Assembly (NCBI RefSeq): GCF_003254395.2
Contig: NC_037650.1
Coordinates: 248,001-312,000 of the forward strand
Direction of reading: 5' to 3'
Length of the DNA stretch: 64,000 bases
DNA from: Apis mellifera
Lineage: Eukaryota; Arthropoda; Insecta; Hymenoptera; Apidae
Below, in pieces: positions 12,561-24,420 of this stretch (its first letter is position 1; each line of letters starts with the position of its first letter). The translations under genes were made by a program, and so were the position numbers. Under the pieces are notes generated by a model. It saw nothing but the letters and a program-made list of their open reading frames with translations. It had not been told where the DNA came from and made no database searches.

Positions 12561-13000
12561 ATAATTATAGATTCACTTGGAACTGATCTTATAACGAAAC
12601 GTCCTTTCAGCAAACTCTATGCATTCAAATCCCCGAAGCTTAATTGCATTAACGATTTCAAATGAAATCGATACGAAGCCGGGCGAGACAACTCTCGATT
12701 AAGCGTCTCTCGTAGATTGCTTCTTTGAAGTTTAATATCGTTTCTGGACAAAGTCAAATGTACTTGTCTCCATTTAAGTCTTGAGAGAGTTGGTTAAGCA
12801 AGCTCCGTGATAGAGCAGCCTTTGCTTCAAGACCGGGCCGGGTTCTAATCGAAAACGATCGATCACGGGCTTAAAACTTCGACGCGGCAGCTGATGCAGC
12901 CGGATAACGCGAGGGATCCATTCGTCATAGACGCCAGCTGAGAAAATTCGAATCGAAAGTCAAAGTTCTTCCGTTATTTAAAGATATATACGCGATATAC
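12561..13000. other. GC-richer island with two CAGCTG E-boxes
   Basis: This CpG-rich island contains two CAGCTG words (near 12887 and 12935), ATCGATC and GCCGGATAACGCG. E-boxes of this type bind bHLH factors in animals. No open reading frame is supported. An enhancer role is inferred only from clustered motifs and composition. Confidence 0.3.
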
Positions 13001-13603
13001 GTGATAACGACAAGTGCGCATAATAGATTCGATTCACGCTGAAACTAAGCTGAGATATCTGTGATATGAAATATTACGAAATAAATTAAGAAATTTCTCC
13101 AGATATAACGATTATAATTCATATTTAATATACGAATTATATCGAAATTGAAGCTTATTATCTAAACTTATCAAAATAATTTAACTAAAAAAAAAGAAAA
13201 AGACATTTTTCTACAATGAAATTACGTAGAAAATAGAAATTAATATTTCATTCTACTTTCTCAATTGTTCTCAAGATAGCGTTGATGATATGGAGGGGAT
13301 ATTTTAGTCTCGATCGTTACGTTGAATCGAGTTGTAATACTTCGTTTTCAAGGCAAAGGATAAAATCGAACGTTATGAGATTCAGTACGATATAGGGGAA
13401 ATAACTCGACCGATTCCAATTTCGATGAGGGAACTGACATAATTTGTTCGACCATTGGAACCGAAATCTCGTTACACGCTTTGTGAATCGTGTACTTACT
13501 TATACCGTTAGGAATTACACAAGATTTTCTTTCTACTGCGCAACGAATAAAATAAATTAAAAGATATTTCCAAATTCTAAAACTATTTTTGCTTTGAACA
13601 ATA

Positions 13604-13782
13604 TATAATTAACGATTACTTCGAAATCGTAATATTTACACAAGTTGGAGAGAATTAATTTGAGAGAAGTACATAAGATTTTATAAAACTAGATAAAAAA
13701 AAATATAAATAATCGTGAAAAAGAAAATTAAATAAATTTGAAGTACCCTCAAAAGGGTAAAATCGACCTGTTATACGAAATA
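13604..13782 (+). repeat. Left direct repeat flanking the mariner element
   Basis: This 179-bp sequence ends at the TA that forms the mariner target site. It matches 14682-14855 with about five substitutions and one 5-bp indel (GAGAATTAATTT here versus a shorter form on the right). Both copies run from TATAATTAACG to TTATACGAAATA. Together they look like a tandem duplication with the transposon inserted exactly at the junction. Confidence 0.9.
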
Positions 13783-13805
13783 TTAGGTTGGCAACTAAGT
13801 AATTG
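13783..13805 (+). repeat. Mariner terminal inverted repeat (3' end of transposase strand)
   Basis: Starts TTAGGTTGGCAACTAAG and follows the TA at 13781-13782. It differs from the other end only at the third base (A versus G). Confidence 0.93.
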
Positions 13806-13852
13806 ATTTTTTTAGAAAATCAAAGACAATTTTTTCATGGAACTAAATAACT

Positions 13853-14661
13853 TTATTCAATGACCTTTTGCCATCTTTCAGGCAGCATCATAATCCCACG
13901 TTCATAAAACTTCTGGTTTTTATTAGCAAAAAACTGAATAAGGTACGATTTGATATCATCATCATTATTGAAATTTTTACCATTCAAGGAGTTTTGTAAA
14001 GATCGAAACAAAAAGTAATCAGATGGTGCAAGGTCAGGACTATATGGTGGATGTGGCAAAACATCCCAACCAAGCTCCAATAATTTTTGCCAAGTAACCA
14101 AAAATGTGTGTGGCCTTGCATTGTCATGATGGAATACAACACCTTTTCGATTTGTCAATTTGAGCCGCTTTTCTTCAACTGCATTGTTTAATTTTGTTAG
14201 TTGTTCAATGTAGACAACAGAATTGATCGTTCGGTTGGGTGGTAAGAGTTCAAAATAGACAATTCCTTTGTAATCCCACCAAACTGATAACAAAACCTTC
14301 TTTTGATGAATATCAGCTTTTGATGTTGTTGGTTCACATGGCCTGCTCCACGATCTTTTCCGCTTGATATTGTTGTAAACAACCCATTTTTCATCGCCAG
14401 TTATCGTTTTAAAAATGGAACATTTTCATTACGTTTCTTTAGCAAATCGCAGCTGTTAATGCATTGCGTTAAATGCTTTTCTTTCAGTTCGTGAGGAACC
14501 CATGTATCGAGTTTTTGAACATAGCCAAGTTGTTTTAAGTGGTTTTCAATGCATGTATGTGATACATGAAGCTTCTCTGCAATCTCACGAGTTGTACTGT
14601 GACGATCCGAATCGATTATTGCTTTGATTAGGTCGTCATCAACTTCAACTGAAATCCGCAA
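13853..14661 (-). pseudogene. Mariner transposase remnant, N-terminally truncated and frameshifted
   Basis: The intact protein would cut and join the element through a DDE/D-type catalytic domain in the nucleus. Three segments of homology are visible. The first (14661-14404) contains the second helix-turn-helix and the linker motif WVPHEL. After it a single-base deletion near 14401-14406 creates a stop, just before TGDEKW, whose aspartate codon is 14393-14395. The frame then continues to 13853 with HHDNARPH (second Asp at 14123-14125) and YSPDLAPSDYFLF (third Asp at 14018-14020). Exactly 34 residues separate the last two aspartates, the D,D34D signature of mariner proper. About 269 codons remain of the usual ~345; the first ~90-100, including the first helix-turn-helix, are missing. 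The reading frame at its upstream end has no true ATG. All three catalytic aspartates survive. Confidence 0.93.
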
Positions 14662-14681
14662 TTACTTAGTTGCCAACCCAA
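14659..14681 (-). repeat. Mariner terminal inverted repeat (5' end of transposase strand)
   Basis: Its complement starts TTGGGTTGGCAACTAAG. Transposase homology begins immediately inside it, with no 5' untranslated region, which marks the deletion breakpoint. Confidence 0.93.
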
Positions 14682-14855
14682 TATAATTAACGATTACTTC
14701 GAAATCGTAATATTTACATAAGTTGGATTCATTTGAGAGAAGTACGTAAGATTTTATAAAATTAGATAAAAAAAAATATAAATAATCGTGAAAAAGAAAA
14801 TTAAATAAATTTGAAATACCCTCAAAAGGGTAAAATCGACCTGTTATACGAAATA
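14682..14855 (+). repeat. Right direct repeat flanking the mariner element
   Basis: This 174-bp partner of 13604-13782 begins with the TA of the target-site duplication and ends TTATACGAAATA. It differs from the left copy by about 3 percent substitutions and a 5-bp deletion, so the duplication is not brand new. Confidence 0.9.
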
Positions 14856-14929
14856 ACACGATAGAATCGCGAAAAATTAGCTTTTTCCAATTTAATATCG
14901 ATTCGGAGAAAATAAGTTTCGTTAAATTT

Positions 14930-15330
14930 CACGCTTTACACTTCATCGTATCATCGTTTAATTGCAAGAAGAGAAGGGAGAAGAGATGATTGTGCCCCCC
15001 ACCTTCGGCACTGTCGAAACCAGGGTCGCCATTTTAAAGCGTGGCTTGATTAAAAACGTATGACGGGGACCTTTAGTGGTCTCGTTTTCGAAATAAATCA
15101 ATGAGTTGAAAAAGCGCCCGTGCCCGTCGAGGACGACAAACACCGCGTGTTTAACCGTATTTGACGGATTAACGGCCGTCACATTTATCGGTAGCGCGTC
15201 GAAATATCCGTAATAAAATTACTGTGCGCCGCCTAAGCAGGTCGACGAAACAAATGTCGTTCAATTGCCAAACTGTCGGGATCAGACAGTGTGACACAGG
15301 CAGGGATCGAGAGTTATTTGATTAAATATT
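14930..15330. other. GC/CpG-richer island
   Basis: Contains many CpG words (CGCCATTTTAAAGCGTGG, GACGGATTAACGGCCGTC) and a palindromic ACGGCCGT. A 74-codon minus-strand frame lies across it without recognisable domain. It is a plausible conserved non-coding element, by inference from composition only. Confidence 0.3.
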
Positions 15331-16800
15331 CACAGGGACACGCTCGATGGCAATTTATCCGTGATAACGAAAAGAGTTCGTAGAAACGAAAATGTGCGTG
15401 TAAACACGGTATTACGTATTACGATTCGTATCGATGCCGCTTGATAAATAAAAGCAAATATTATTAGTTTCGCGAATCGAATGACGGATATGCGATCGTT
15501 CCCCAGTATATTGGAATACGTGGAAATAAATTATGCGAGGAAAGAATGGATTGTTTGCATAAATATTCGAGTATGAAGTGAAAAATTCGTTTCGATGCAG
15601 TAGAACGTAGATTCGTTTGGAAATAAATCGAGAGAACATTTTTTGTTTTATGATTATTGAGAATATGTTTTTGGCAAAATTAATATTCTATTTTAATTAT
15701 ATATATCTTTATATTATTTTAATTACAATCATTATATTAGAATTAAAGTATTTATTTATTTTTAAAATGTTAAATAGAACGAATTAGATTTAAAAGAGAA
15801 ATTGTTCATCAATTGATTATCATACGAAGTAAAAATATATTCTAATATTGAAAGTCGCCATATTTTTTGAAATTTCGCAGAAGGAATAGGAGAAAGAAAG
15901 ATTTTACTTTAAATTATGCGTTCTTGAATAGAGAATTAAATAATTCATTGCAAAAGATATCGATAATGTTTCGCGAACTATAAGATAATTTATATTATTT
16001 TAAAATCGAGATGTGTAACTTCTTTCCAATTTATAATTTTAATTAATTAATAATATAATTAAATTTTAATTAAATTAATTAAACATTGTTGCAAATTCAT
16101 ATGCAGTAACAATAATAATTCTATTGTGATAAAAATCACGTTGAACGAAATGAAACAGGCTATCGAAATTATCGATATCGATCTCGAAAAAGGACGCAAT
16201 CTGTATGGAGTTTAGTTGATTCGTAGTATAACCGAAAATTCATAAATAAAATGGGCACAATGTGATATCGATTGTCCAATAGTACATGGGATAACTAGTA
16301 AATATTATGCGGGTCGTCGTAACGATATGGCGAACAAAGAAATGATTTAAGGGATTCTGCTTCATGTATCACGCAGTTGGACAAAGTTGAACTAGTTTTG
16401 TACGAATAACGTGCCTATTTCGTATCCTGTTGTTATCACAATTTATGCTCAACAGCGAGAACTGTTTTCTTGTGCACCGTTTAAAAAGGAAAAAGATTAT
16501 ATTTTGAAAACGAAATTTGGAACTGCGTGTATCTCTTCGAAATTCTACTTTTTAAATTTACTTTTATTGGAAATAAAATAATATTGTAAATATATCTCTT
16601 ATAAGTAAGAGATGTACATAATATTTTTTAGAAACTGAAGAAAAATCTCTACAAAAATTCATAACTTTGAACGTGAAGTATTCTCGTCGTCTTGTTGATA
16701 ATCTCATTAATTCAGTGAATCTTAAACACAAAATATATTTAAAAAAAAAAAGAAAACTTTATTCAAACTTGTCGAATTACATTCGTTAATAACTCCTCGA
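15331..16800. other. Gene-free stretch
   Basis: AT-rich, with a dense AATTAATTAAT-type patch at about 16030-16085. 16140-16460 is slightly GC-richer. No gene or RNA recognised. Confidence 0.55.
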
Positions 16801-18180
16801 TGCTATAAAGATCTATTCTATCGAGTTTTCAATTCGAACGAGAAGTTAATGACATTCGACGAATCGCGACGAATCTTTGTCTCGCGAACGAGTGGTTCGA
16901 GTGACGAGATCACAGTCAATAGAGGAAAGCAACAAAAAAAGAAAAAAGAAAGAAAAGGAAAAAAGCATTGAAAATCAAACAGCTCTGTGTGGGGCGAACG
17001 CGAAAAAGAAGAAAAAAAGAAAAAAGAAAAAAGTAAAAGTGGTCGCGACACGCTTAACACCGTGCAAATGAACGCAACGAGGCCACGAAGAATGAAGAGG
17101 TTGACAGTGCATGATAATTAGAAGTCAAAGTGTAATTACGAAAGCAGCGGTTGCACGTGGATTACACGGTGTGGTAATCGTCTCTCTAAGAAACCTGTTT
17201 ATACACCTCCCATTATTTATAATCTTTGCGTGCTTGTATAAGCTACGAAAAGTTACCCCGCTACGTTCTAATCCACTTAAACGCTTAGTTCGCTTGAGAA
17301 GCGTATTTGGATTATTGTCCCCGTGCAAATGGGTCCAATTTTTTTCTTCTTCTTTTTCACAAGGAGAGATAATTAGAAAAGCTTCTATTTTTCTCTTGCT
17401 CTTGCTTGATAGATCGTTGATAAAATTTTGATTCCATTTCAAAATAAACATTCTAATCATTTCGAAGGAATATTCGTTCAATGAAATCGTCAAAATTTTC
17501 GGGGATAAGAAATTAACGATGCGATCATCTTACTTATCGAATCTTCCTTCCTCTTTTTATTTTCGCTTCTTTAACGAACGAAGAAGAGTAATAAATTGGA
17601 GTTTTTTTTTTTTTTACAACGTCGTCTGGAAATACGGTATCCTCCCTTCGACCTTAGAGAATCGCAGCGTTCAAAGAAACGAAGGAAAGTGGTCGCAATT
17701 CGCTCGACTCGCGAATGCGACGAGGCTCAACCAGCCGGATTCAGACAAAGATTTCTTCTTTAACGGATTCAAAGACGCGCGATAGTTAAGGGTGCTTGGA
17801 GAGAGGAGACCATAGAGACAGTTGCGGAGACAATTACGAAGCCGCATTCCCATGATAATTAGCACGACCCCCTGACGAAGGTTGGACTTTGATATCAAGA
17901 AGGAAACTCTCGTCGCGGTTATTTTTTCGTAATTAGCGGGAAAACTGCGTTTCACGGATGATGCTTCCGTGATTTTATCCTGTGGTTTTACGAAACGTCA
18001 AACGAAAACGAGTTCGAAGAACGAACGCTCTTTCTTTCGTTTCGTTTCGATTTAATTAACCCTGTGATTAATCATTGATTTTGACAATTCGGATAAATCG
18101 AGTTAAAAGTTGATTTAAAAATTAACGAATTTTATAAACCAGAACTATATTTTAAATCAAGTATCCGGCGAGAAAACGAC
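16801..18180. other. Gene-free stretch with purine runs and moderate-GC patches
   Basis: 16925-17045 is an A/G-rich run that yields Lys/Arg/Glu-rich frames on the plus strand and Phe/Ser-rich frames on the minus strand. Frames of 80-122 codons overlap on opposite strands at 17111-17493 and 17519-17955, again without domains. I see no gene that can be supported. Confidence 0.5.
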
Positions 18181-18800
18181 GTGAAAAGAAGAAGGGAGGA
18201 AGGGAACGAAATCGAAAGGCAGGAAATTCGAATGGAAGAAGGAGAAAGAATGATACGCTGCGAGGGAAAAACCGTATTCCCCTGAAACCTCGTGTTATTC
18301 AAATTCCTCTATCTCTCGCCGCAAAGTAATTTGTCCCAGTTTCCAGAATCAACTCGTGCAACGCCAAACATATTCCAGTTGGTTGGATCTCGTAGTTGTT
18401 CCTGGGTTTTCGGATGTGTCCCCGTTCCAACGGCGGCACGCGCAAAGAAGGCGCGAACAATTAAAACTGCAAATCCTCCGCTCGCTTCACCTTCTTTCAA
18501 ACCTATTCTTCCGCCCGTAACTGCTGCGCGCCTACCTTTTCACCCTCCTCCTTTCCCCCGTCTTTCGACCTCTTCTCATCAACCATCACCTCCTGGCGAC
18601 CCCTTTCATCCCACCGACCTGCCACGATTCTTTAACGGCGGTCCACTCTTCCAACGACCGTCTCCAACTCTTCTCCCTCCCTCTCCCCTCCCTGGTTATC
18701 GCGTTCTTAAACGCGAACGCCGTAGCTCGTTGCATTTTTCATTTAGCCATTGATCCCTCGGCGGAATCGTTTCAGGTTGAATGAAATCCATGCAACGTTC
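18181..18800. other. Purine run followed by C/T-rich island with a 153-codon frame
   Basis: 18181-18250 is purine-rich; 18480-18700 is C/T-rich and unusually GC-rich. The plus-strand frame 18292-18753 is Pro/Ser/Phe-rich because the strand is CCT/TCC-rich. It has no domain, and a 63-codon minus-strand frame overlaps it. This could hold a regulatory element or a low-complexity exon; coding is not demonstrated. Confidence 0.3.
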
Positions 18801-18941
18801 GTGGCAACTAAGGCAACCATGATTCTCTGGCTCCCATCCCCTTCCTTTTTTTTCTCTTTTTTTTTTTGCTCTTTTCTACGTAGAAACGCACGAAGAGATC
18901 AATATATCGTATGGGTGCGTATTAGAGGAAGGGTGTAGTAG

Positions 18942-19028
18942 GTGGTGAATGAGATTGTTTCTAGTGGAAATGGGATAACTCGTTCCGTGTTAATGCAGCG
19001 GGTGAAGGAAGATGAAACTACGTATAGC
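18942..19028 (+). repeat. 192-bp-spaced direct repeat, copy 1
   Basis: This begins GTGGTGAATGAGATTGTTTC and ends near GATGAAACTA. It matches 19134-19220, with stronger similarity in the first 35 bases (GAATGAGATTGTTT shared exactly). The 192-bp spacing is a multiple of three. Confidence 0.75.
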
Positions 19029-19053
19029 CTGTTTCGTTTTTTCCCCTTTCTTT

Positions 19054-19081
19054 CCTCTCTCTCTCTCTCTCTCTCTCTCTT
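19054..19081 (+). repeat. (CT)n microsatellite
   Basis: An uninterrupted CT dinucleotide run of about 14 units lies between the two copies of the duplicated segment. Confidence 0.9.
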
Positions 19082-19133
19082 GCTCTTTTTACCGTCGAGA
19101 TGTAACGAGTTGGATATTGTGTGCGGCATGAAA

Positions 19134-19220
19134 GTGGCGAATGAGATTGTTTCCAGTGGGAATGGAAAACTTGCTCTTTGTTCGTGCGGTCGGTAAAAGG
19201 GGGTGAAACTGTGTAACCGG
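19134..19220 (+). repeat. 192-bp-spaced direct repeat, copy 2
   Basis: This begins GTGGCGAATGAGATTGTTTC and ends GGGTGAAACTG. It is the partner of 18942-19028. Both copies stay open on the minus strand within one 124-codon frame, so the predicted peptide carries an internal repeat; this follows from spacing by a multiple of three. Confidence 0.75.
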
Positions 19221-20900
19221 GTTTGACTCGAGACAGGATTTGTCGAGTGGATTATTGCTTTGGATTTTGACACCTTTGAGTTTGTTTATTATAGTCGAGA
19301 CGAGGGGGGGATTATTTGCTTTCCATTTGTTCTTGAAATTTTCTTCTTGCCTTTTTCAAATTTCACTATTTTGGAATCTGTGTTGGATCAGTTCTTTATC
19401 GAATATTGGAAAGATGTGGAAATTTCATATTTTTAGTTTTTTAAACAAGTCTGTTAAGTTTGTTTATATATATTATACGATGTATATTTTTCGTGCATAT
19501 ATAAAGAAAAATAAGTAATATTTTATAACGTTACTAAATGATCTCTCTGTACAGGATAAATTCGTAAAATTTTTTATAAAATATAACGAAAGTTTATTAG
19601 TCAATCATAAATTATAAAAATAAATTGTTTGCTAAGAGAAGAGTTAAATATTATTTAAAACTATATTTTTTTAAACAAAAATAGGATAATACATTGTCTA
19701 GAAAGTTTTGAAATGTCATGTTTTGTATTAAACAACGAAAATAACGTGTATTATATTTAGTGATTGTTTAAACTGCATATACGTGATGTACAAGTTAATT
19801 GTATAAATTTAAATGAAAAAAATTAAAAAAAAGAAAAACAATTGAATATACAAAATTGTATAAAACTGATTAAATAGTATTTAGCACAATGATTTCAAAT
19901 GTACGTATAATTATAATTATAATTAAACGTAATAATTATAATTATTCAAGGAAATGTATAAATAAATAAATAATCTTTTGTAACACGATTATAAAAAAAA
20001 ATAAGGACCTGAAGATGGATTATAACTTTCAAAAAACAATTTTTTAATTAATATTTCGAAAGAGAATAATATAATAGTTTACTTGTGAAAAATTAAAGTA
20101 TCGATTGCATATATTGAAATTGGCTTATTTTTTCATCAAATCAAACTTTATAGCGGTTTTATGTTTACAGAAGTTAATGTAAACATAATGTCCATTTTAT
20201 CAATGAAAACGATATCGATCTAACGAAAATCAAGTGTATCGTTTATTCGATAACGAGTTTCATCAAAAATTCTAGCGGATTCAAGCCATCACGGTTTAAA
20301 ACGCGGCATCGGTATCCAGTGTAAAATTCGTTGAAATTAAATTATTGTAAATTCATGCGGAGACCGTGATAAATTCCAAAATACCGGATGGAAACAAACT
20401 GAAACGTTAATTCCGTTTCCAATTCAATTCTGTATCCAATTGGAAAATTGCCTCAAAACATCAAACTTTCACGAAAATCATGCCACGTTGATTTTTCTTT
20501 TTTAGTCAATTAACAAATTCGATGAATGCTGATAGCATTAGTGGAAATTTTCTATCCATCTTATTGGCGCGTAATTCATAATCTTTATGTCAGATTTGAA
20601 CGTTTTAATATTTCAAACTTGAAACATACTTATTAATTATTTTAATAATTATTTAGAAAAGATACTTTTTTAATTTTAATGATCTTGAAATATTTTTTTT
20701 CAAGATCAAGAGCATGATTTTCCTTTATTTTGTCATTAAGTAATAACCTATAACATATTTCGAGATCATTGAAATCGGTATCCTTTTATAATAAATATTT
20801 ATTTATTTTATAATAAATATATATTTTTTATATCTTAAATATCTCAATATCTGTGTTTCTATATAAGCATTTATTTTGTACGTTAAAAGTTTGCATAAAT
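19221..20900. other. AT-rich gene-free stretch
   Basis: 19240-19430 is T-rich with one accidental 92-codon frame. From 19500 the DNA is very AT-rich, with TTATAATTATAATTA palindromic patches near 19905-19945. Nothing gene-like recognised. Confidence 0.55.
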
Positions 20901-20925
20901 GTAATAGATAGCATGCCCAATTATT

Positions 20926-21552
20926 TTGGATTCCATTTTTTCGTTTTACAACAATTTCGGAAAAATCAATATTCGTCACCGGGATTTTCGATTCAATTTT
21001 CAATTTTCGGCGCCGCGTGGAATGCGTTTTAACTTACGATCACAACGATTTATCGAGAGATATTCGATTCCAATCCGAAATGAAACAATGGGAATAGAGA
21101 GAAATATATATATATATGTTCAATCCATGGAAATTTCGCCAATTCCGATTTTCGTGATACTAATCGAGCGAAGCGACTCGTGTTTAACCATGGATGGTCT
21201 GCTGATGCTTCGCACAAGTTCTAACATGACCCGTATGAAGAACGCCTTCACGACCAGTTTCAAACTTCGACGATTCTGTTCCGGTGGATCGTTTGCATCT
21301 CGTTTTCGCGTCTTTCCAACCACTTCTTCCTTTCCCGCTTTACATGCAAGCTTAGCCACTTTTAACTTGGCGCAACGAAGAAGGATTTTTCTCCTTTGGT
21401 TGGTTGTTCCAACTAGTTGTCGAGTTCTTCTTTACTTTCGATTCCGTTTTTTTCTTCTTTTTTTTTTAATGAACTCTTCTGGGATTAAACTTGATCTTTT
21501 CTTTTTAAATTTTGATCTTGGAATTGATGGAAATTGCATTATTTTCGTATAA
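20926..21552 (+). other. Longest open frame in the window, unrecognised
   Basis: A plus-strand frame stays open for 208 codons, with its first ATG at about 21022 (176 codons from there). The predicted protein is rich in Phe, Arg, Ser and Ile, with a hydrophobic C-terminal third, and no family is recognised. An overlapping 79-codon frame is open on the minus strand at 21120-21359. The local sequence is less AT-rich than average, which lengthens chance frames, and no splice or promoter context is clear. I do not call it a gene, but it is the best unexplained frame here. Confidence 0.15.
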
Positions 21553-21779
21553 AAAATAATCTTTTATCAAAACTTCTTTTCTTTCAATTGAATTTTCCAA
21601 AAATCTAGCAAACGAGAGTAAAAGCAAAAGAAAAATACGTTTCGTTGTCATTCAAAATGCAAAATATTTATTATTCCTTTTTAGGAATATTTTTAAATTG
21701 TATTTTTATAACCGTTAATCGTTATTTCTTATTATTACTCTAACAAGAAAATTATCAACTCGATTTCTTGGTTCGAATT

Positions 21780-22150
21780 CGATCGAGTTTTTCTGTTTGT
21801 TCAGATTTGTAGGAGGGATTCACGAATTATGACAGGAAGAGATTGGTCAGCGTCACGATATTCGCCGACGTAGTGAGAATTTTTCCACAAATCTCTTTCG
21901 TTTCATAATTCGCGGCAACTTGGAACGACGTTACCCGCGCCATTGGATTCGAGGATTTATGGCGGCTCGAGATCTTGTTCGAAGTGACGCCGATGCTTCT
22001 GTTTTATCCATGACAAACTTATATCCTGCTTTTTTTACCACAGTCTCTTAAACTTCCACGTGGCAATCGGTTCCCTGGAACTTTTGAGTCGACGAGGAAA
22101 AAAGTTTCGCGGTGTCTTGAGAATAAGTGATGAAAACTTGGACGAATCGT
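21780..22150. other. GC/CpG-richer island
   Basis: Holds CpG-rich words such as GACGTTACCCGCGCCATTGG and TGGCGGCTCGAGATC. No open frame of interest. It is a possible non-coding regulatory block, by contrast with the flanks. Confidence 0.3.
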
Positions 22151-24420
22151 GCTATTTAGCTACAAAATAAAAAGAATCTAATAAAGTATTCTAAAGAAAA
22201 AAGTAAAAATCCCTTTGGATCAAATAAAAATTTCGATCCAATTTTATTCTTTTTCAAATTTTTCTCAAGATATTTCCTTCTATATATCTTTTTTGCACGA
22301 TATATATTATCGTAATGAAAAGTAAATTTGCAATTAACGAATGATCGAAACGAAACGTAGAAACGAAGAGAAAAATCATGTCGGAAGTAGAAGATGAAAG
22401 CGTATACGTTTTGTTTCAGAACTTCTAATGGATTCCATCGCCGGTAAAAACCACTTAATGGACTCAAAGATATTCGATGCTAGAATTAAAGAGCTACACA
22501 AAATCCATTAAAAATGGTAGATAAAAGTTGAATCGTTTCTTCGATGAATCGATCGTCAAACGCGTAAAAAATTGTTGCAATAAAGATATTTCATTGTCGT
22601 TACAGTATTTCAATGTCCAATTTTGAACGAATTTCAGAAAGAACGTCGGATTGTGCGTGTTAAATGATATCATTCGATAGATATTATTTCCATTTTTCAT
22701 TAATCTTTTTTGATTTTCTATTAACTTGTAATGATTCGTTTAATAGAAAGTAACAATCTTTCTTATGTAAAAAATAAATCATTATCTATAAAAGTATTGT
22801 ACAATAATTCTTTATATTATTTGTATGTGCAAGTTTAACGATAAATTTGAAAAAAAAATTTGAAAAAAGTATTAGAAAGATATTCTTTCATTTTTTTCGT
22901 ATTATTCTATCATTCTATATTTATATCAATTAAATTTCAACTAAAAATATTTCTTGATCTATGATCGATCCTGATCATTGATTTCACGATTGTGATTGGT
23001 TGAAAAATATTAAATGCTTATTAAGCAATACTATTAAGTAAACGAACAATTACGAATGGTTTTAAGAAAACTTAAATTGAAAGAATATAATTACGAATGC
23101 GTGAAGAAGATACGAGCTTTGTTTCGAGAGGAGTAAAAAGTTGATTATTTTCACGAGAAAGAGGAATTCTTGGCGAAAGCGTGCTTTAAGCAACCACCTA
23201 TATTTCTATTCATTATCTAGAGTCATTAACGTGAGCTTCTTCGATTTCCGTCGAATCGTTCTCAAAACGTGGCAAAGAAATACTCAGTTCAAGGAACATA
23301 AGGGTATGCAGCTCGTTTGCACGCCCCAAATATGAAAGGGTAGCATCGTCTCTATATCTTTAAAAGGAGGATAGTCCGCGCGACAAGAAAAATAAGACGG
23401 TCTGGTTTTTATTAAAAGCTTTCCATTTTTTTCCAACCGTATATCATTTATGAGACAATAAGAAAGCGATGAAAAATAAAGTCTTATAAGATATAATTAA
23501 CATTTAATCATTATTCGAAGAAAATATTTAAAAATAATTAATCGATATTTTTTAATAATTTATTAAGATTATTTATCTGTTTTTGTAAAAGCTAATAATT
23601 TTTTTTTATTCAATTTTATTAAATTTCATTTAATACTTTTATTACAATTTTAGAAGATGAATAATATTTTATTACGTTAATTTTATCAATTGTATCGGAA
23701 ATACAGATTTACTTAAAATATTTCATCGTGAGAGGTTGTAATGAAATTATCTTTTATTTAATTTCAATTAATTTATGTAATTAATTCAAATAAGTAATTA
23801 TATTGATAATAATTTATTTTATTATGAGATAAAATAAGTTGTTTTAAATAAATTAACTTGTGTTTCCAAATTGCTATTTCGTTATTTTATTTAAGATAAA
23901 TTACGTTCAAATTTCATACTTAATTGATGCACCTTGAATTCCAATATAATAGAAATATAAATTATATTCTTTATTTCTTCATATAGACATTCATATGTAT
24001 TAAATGAACATCAATTATGGATTAAATTGTACAAGTTTTTTTCACGAGTCGTTTACTCGAAAGTTTAATTTTGAAATTGGGCAATTTTAAATTAAATAAA
24101 TTCTCTGGTATCCAATTTAGAATTGTTTCTAATTTCTTTTCATATTAACGAATTCTAATTTTACGTTTTAAAATATTCCTTCTAATTTAAAAAATTTATT
24201 TTCTCACTTTATAGATTTTACGATTCTTTTATTCCTATCTTTTTACAAATTTAATTTTAAACAAAAAACTTCAATCGATCATGGTAATCCTATAAATTTC
24301 AAGTGTTAAAATATTTGATATAATTATAATTAAGATCTGTTTTTCCATTCGTCCGTATAAATAAACGTTTTTCTTTTTGATCGTGGCTGCAGATATTTTA
24401 ATTATTATTCTTTTTCGAGT
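22151..24420. other. AT-rich gene-free stretch
   Basis: A 103-codon minus-strand frame at 22156-22467 is Phe/Lys/Arg/Tyr-rich without a domain. From 23450 to 24400 the DNA is extremely AT-rich with TTAATTTAATT-type filler. No feature supported. Confidence 0.6.

Larger units (their letters stand above)
13783..14681 (-). mobile_element. Mariner-family DNA transposon, internally deleted and dead
   Basis: This is an 899-bp element with 23-bp terminal inverted repeats at 13783-13805 and 14659-14681 that agree at 22 of 23 positions and begin TTRGGTTGGCAACTAAG. It is flanked by TA on both sides (13781-13782 and 14682-14683), the target-site duplication expected of Tc1/mariner elements. The transposase runs on the minus strand. 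Complete mariners are about 1.3 kb, so roughly 400 bp are missing; the loss is next to the 5' end of the coding strand, because transposase homology starts directly at the right-hand inverted repeat. The element cannot encode active transposase. Its ends look intact, so mobilisation in trans by a related full-length element is conceivable. Confidence 0.95.

Noticed and set aside
12820..12860. GGTTCTAATC as a tRNA T-arm
   Set aside because: No matching acceptor stem, A box or cloverleaf could be built around it.
18292..18753. 153-codon Pro/Ser-rich frame as a gene
   Set aside because: The composition follows directly from a C/T-rich strand; no domain, and an overlapping minus-strand frame is also open.
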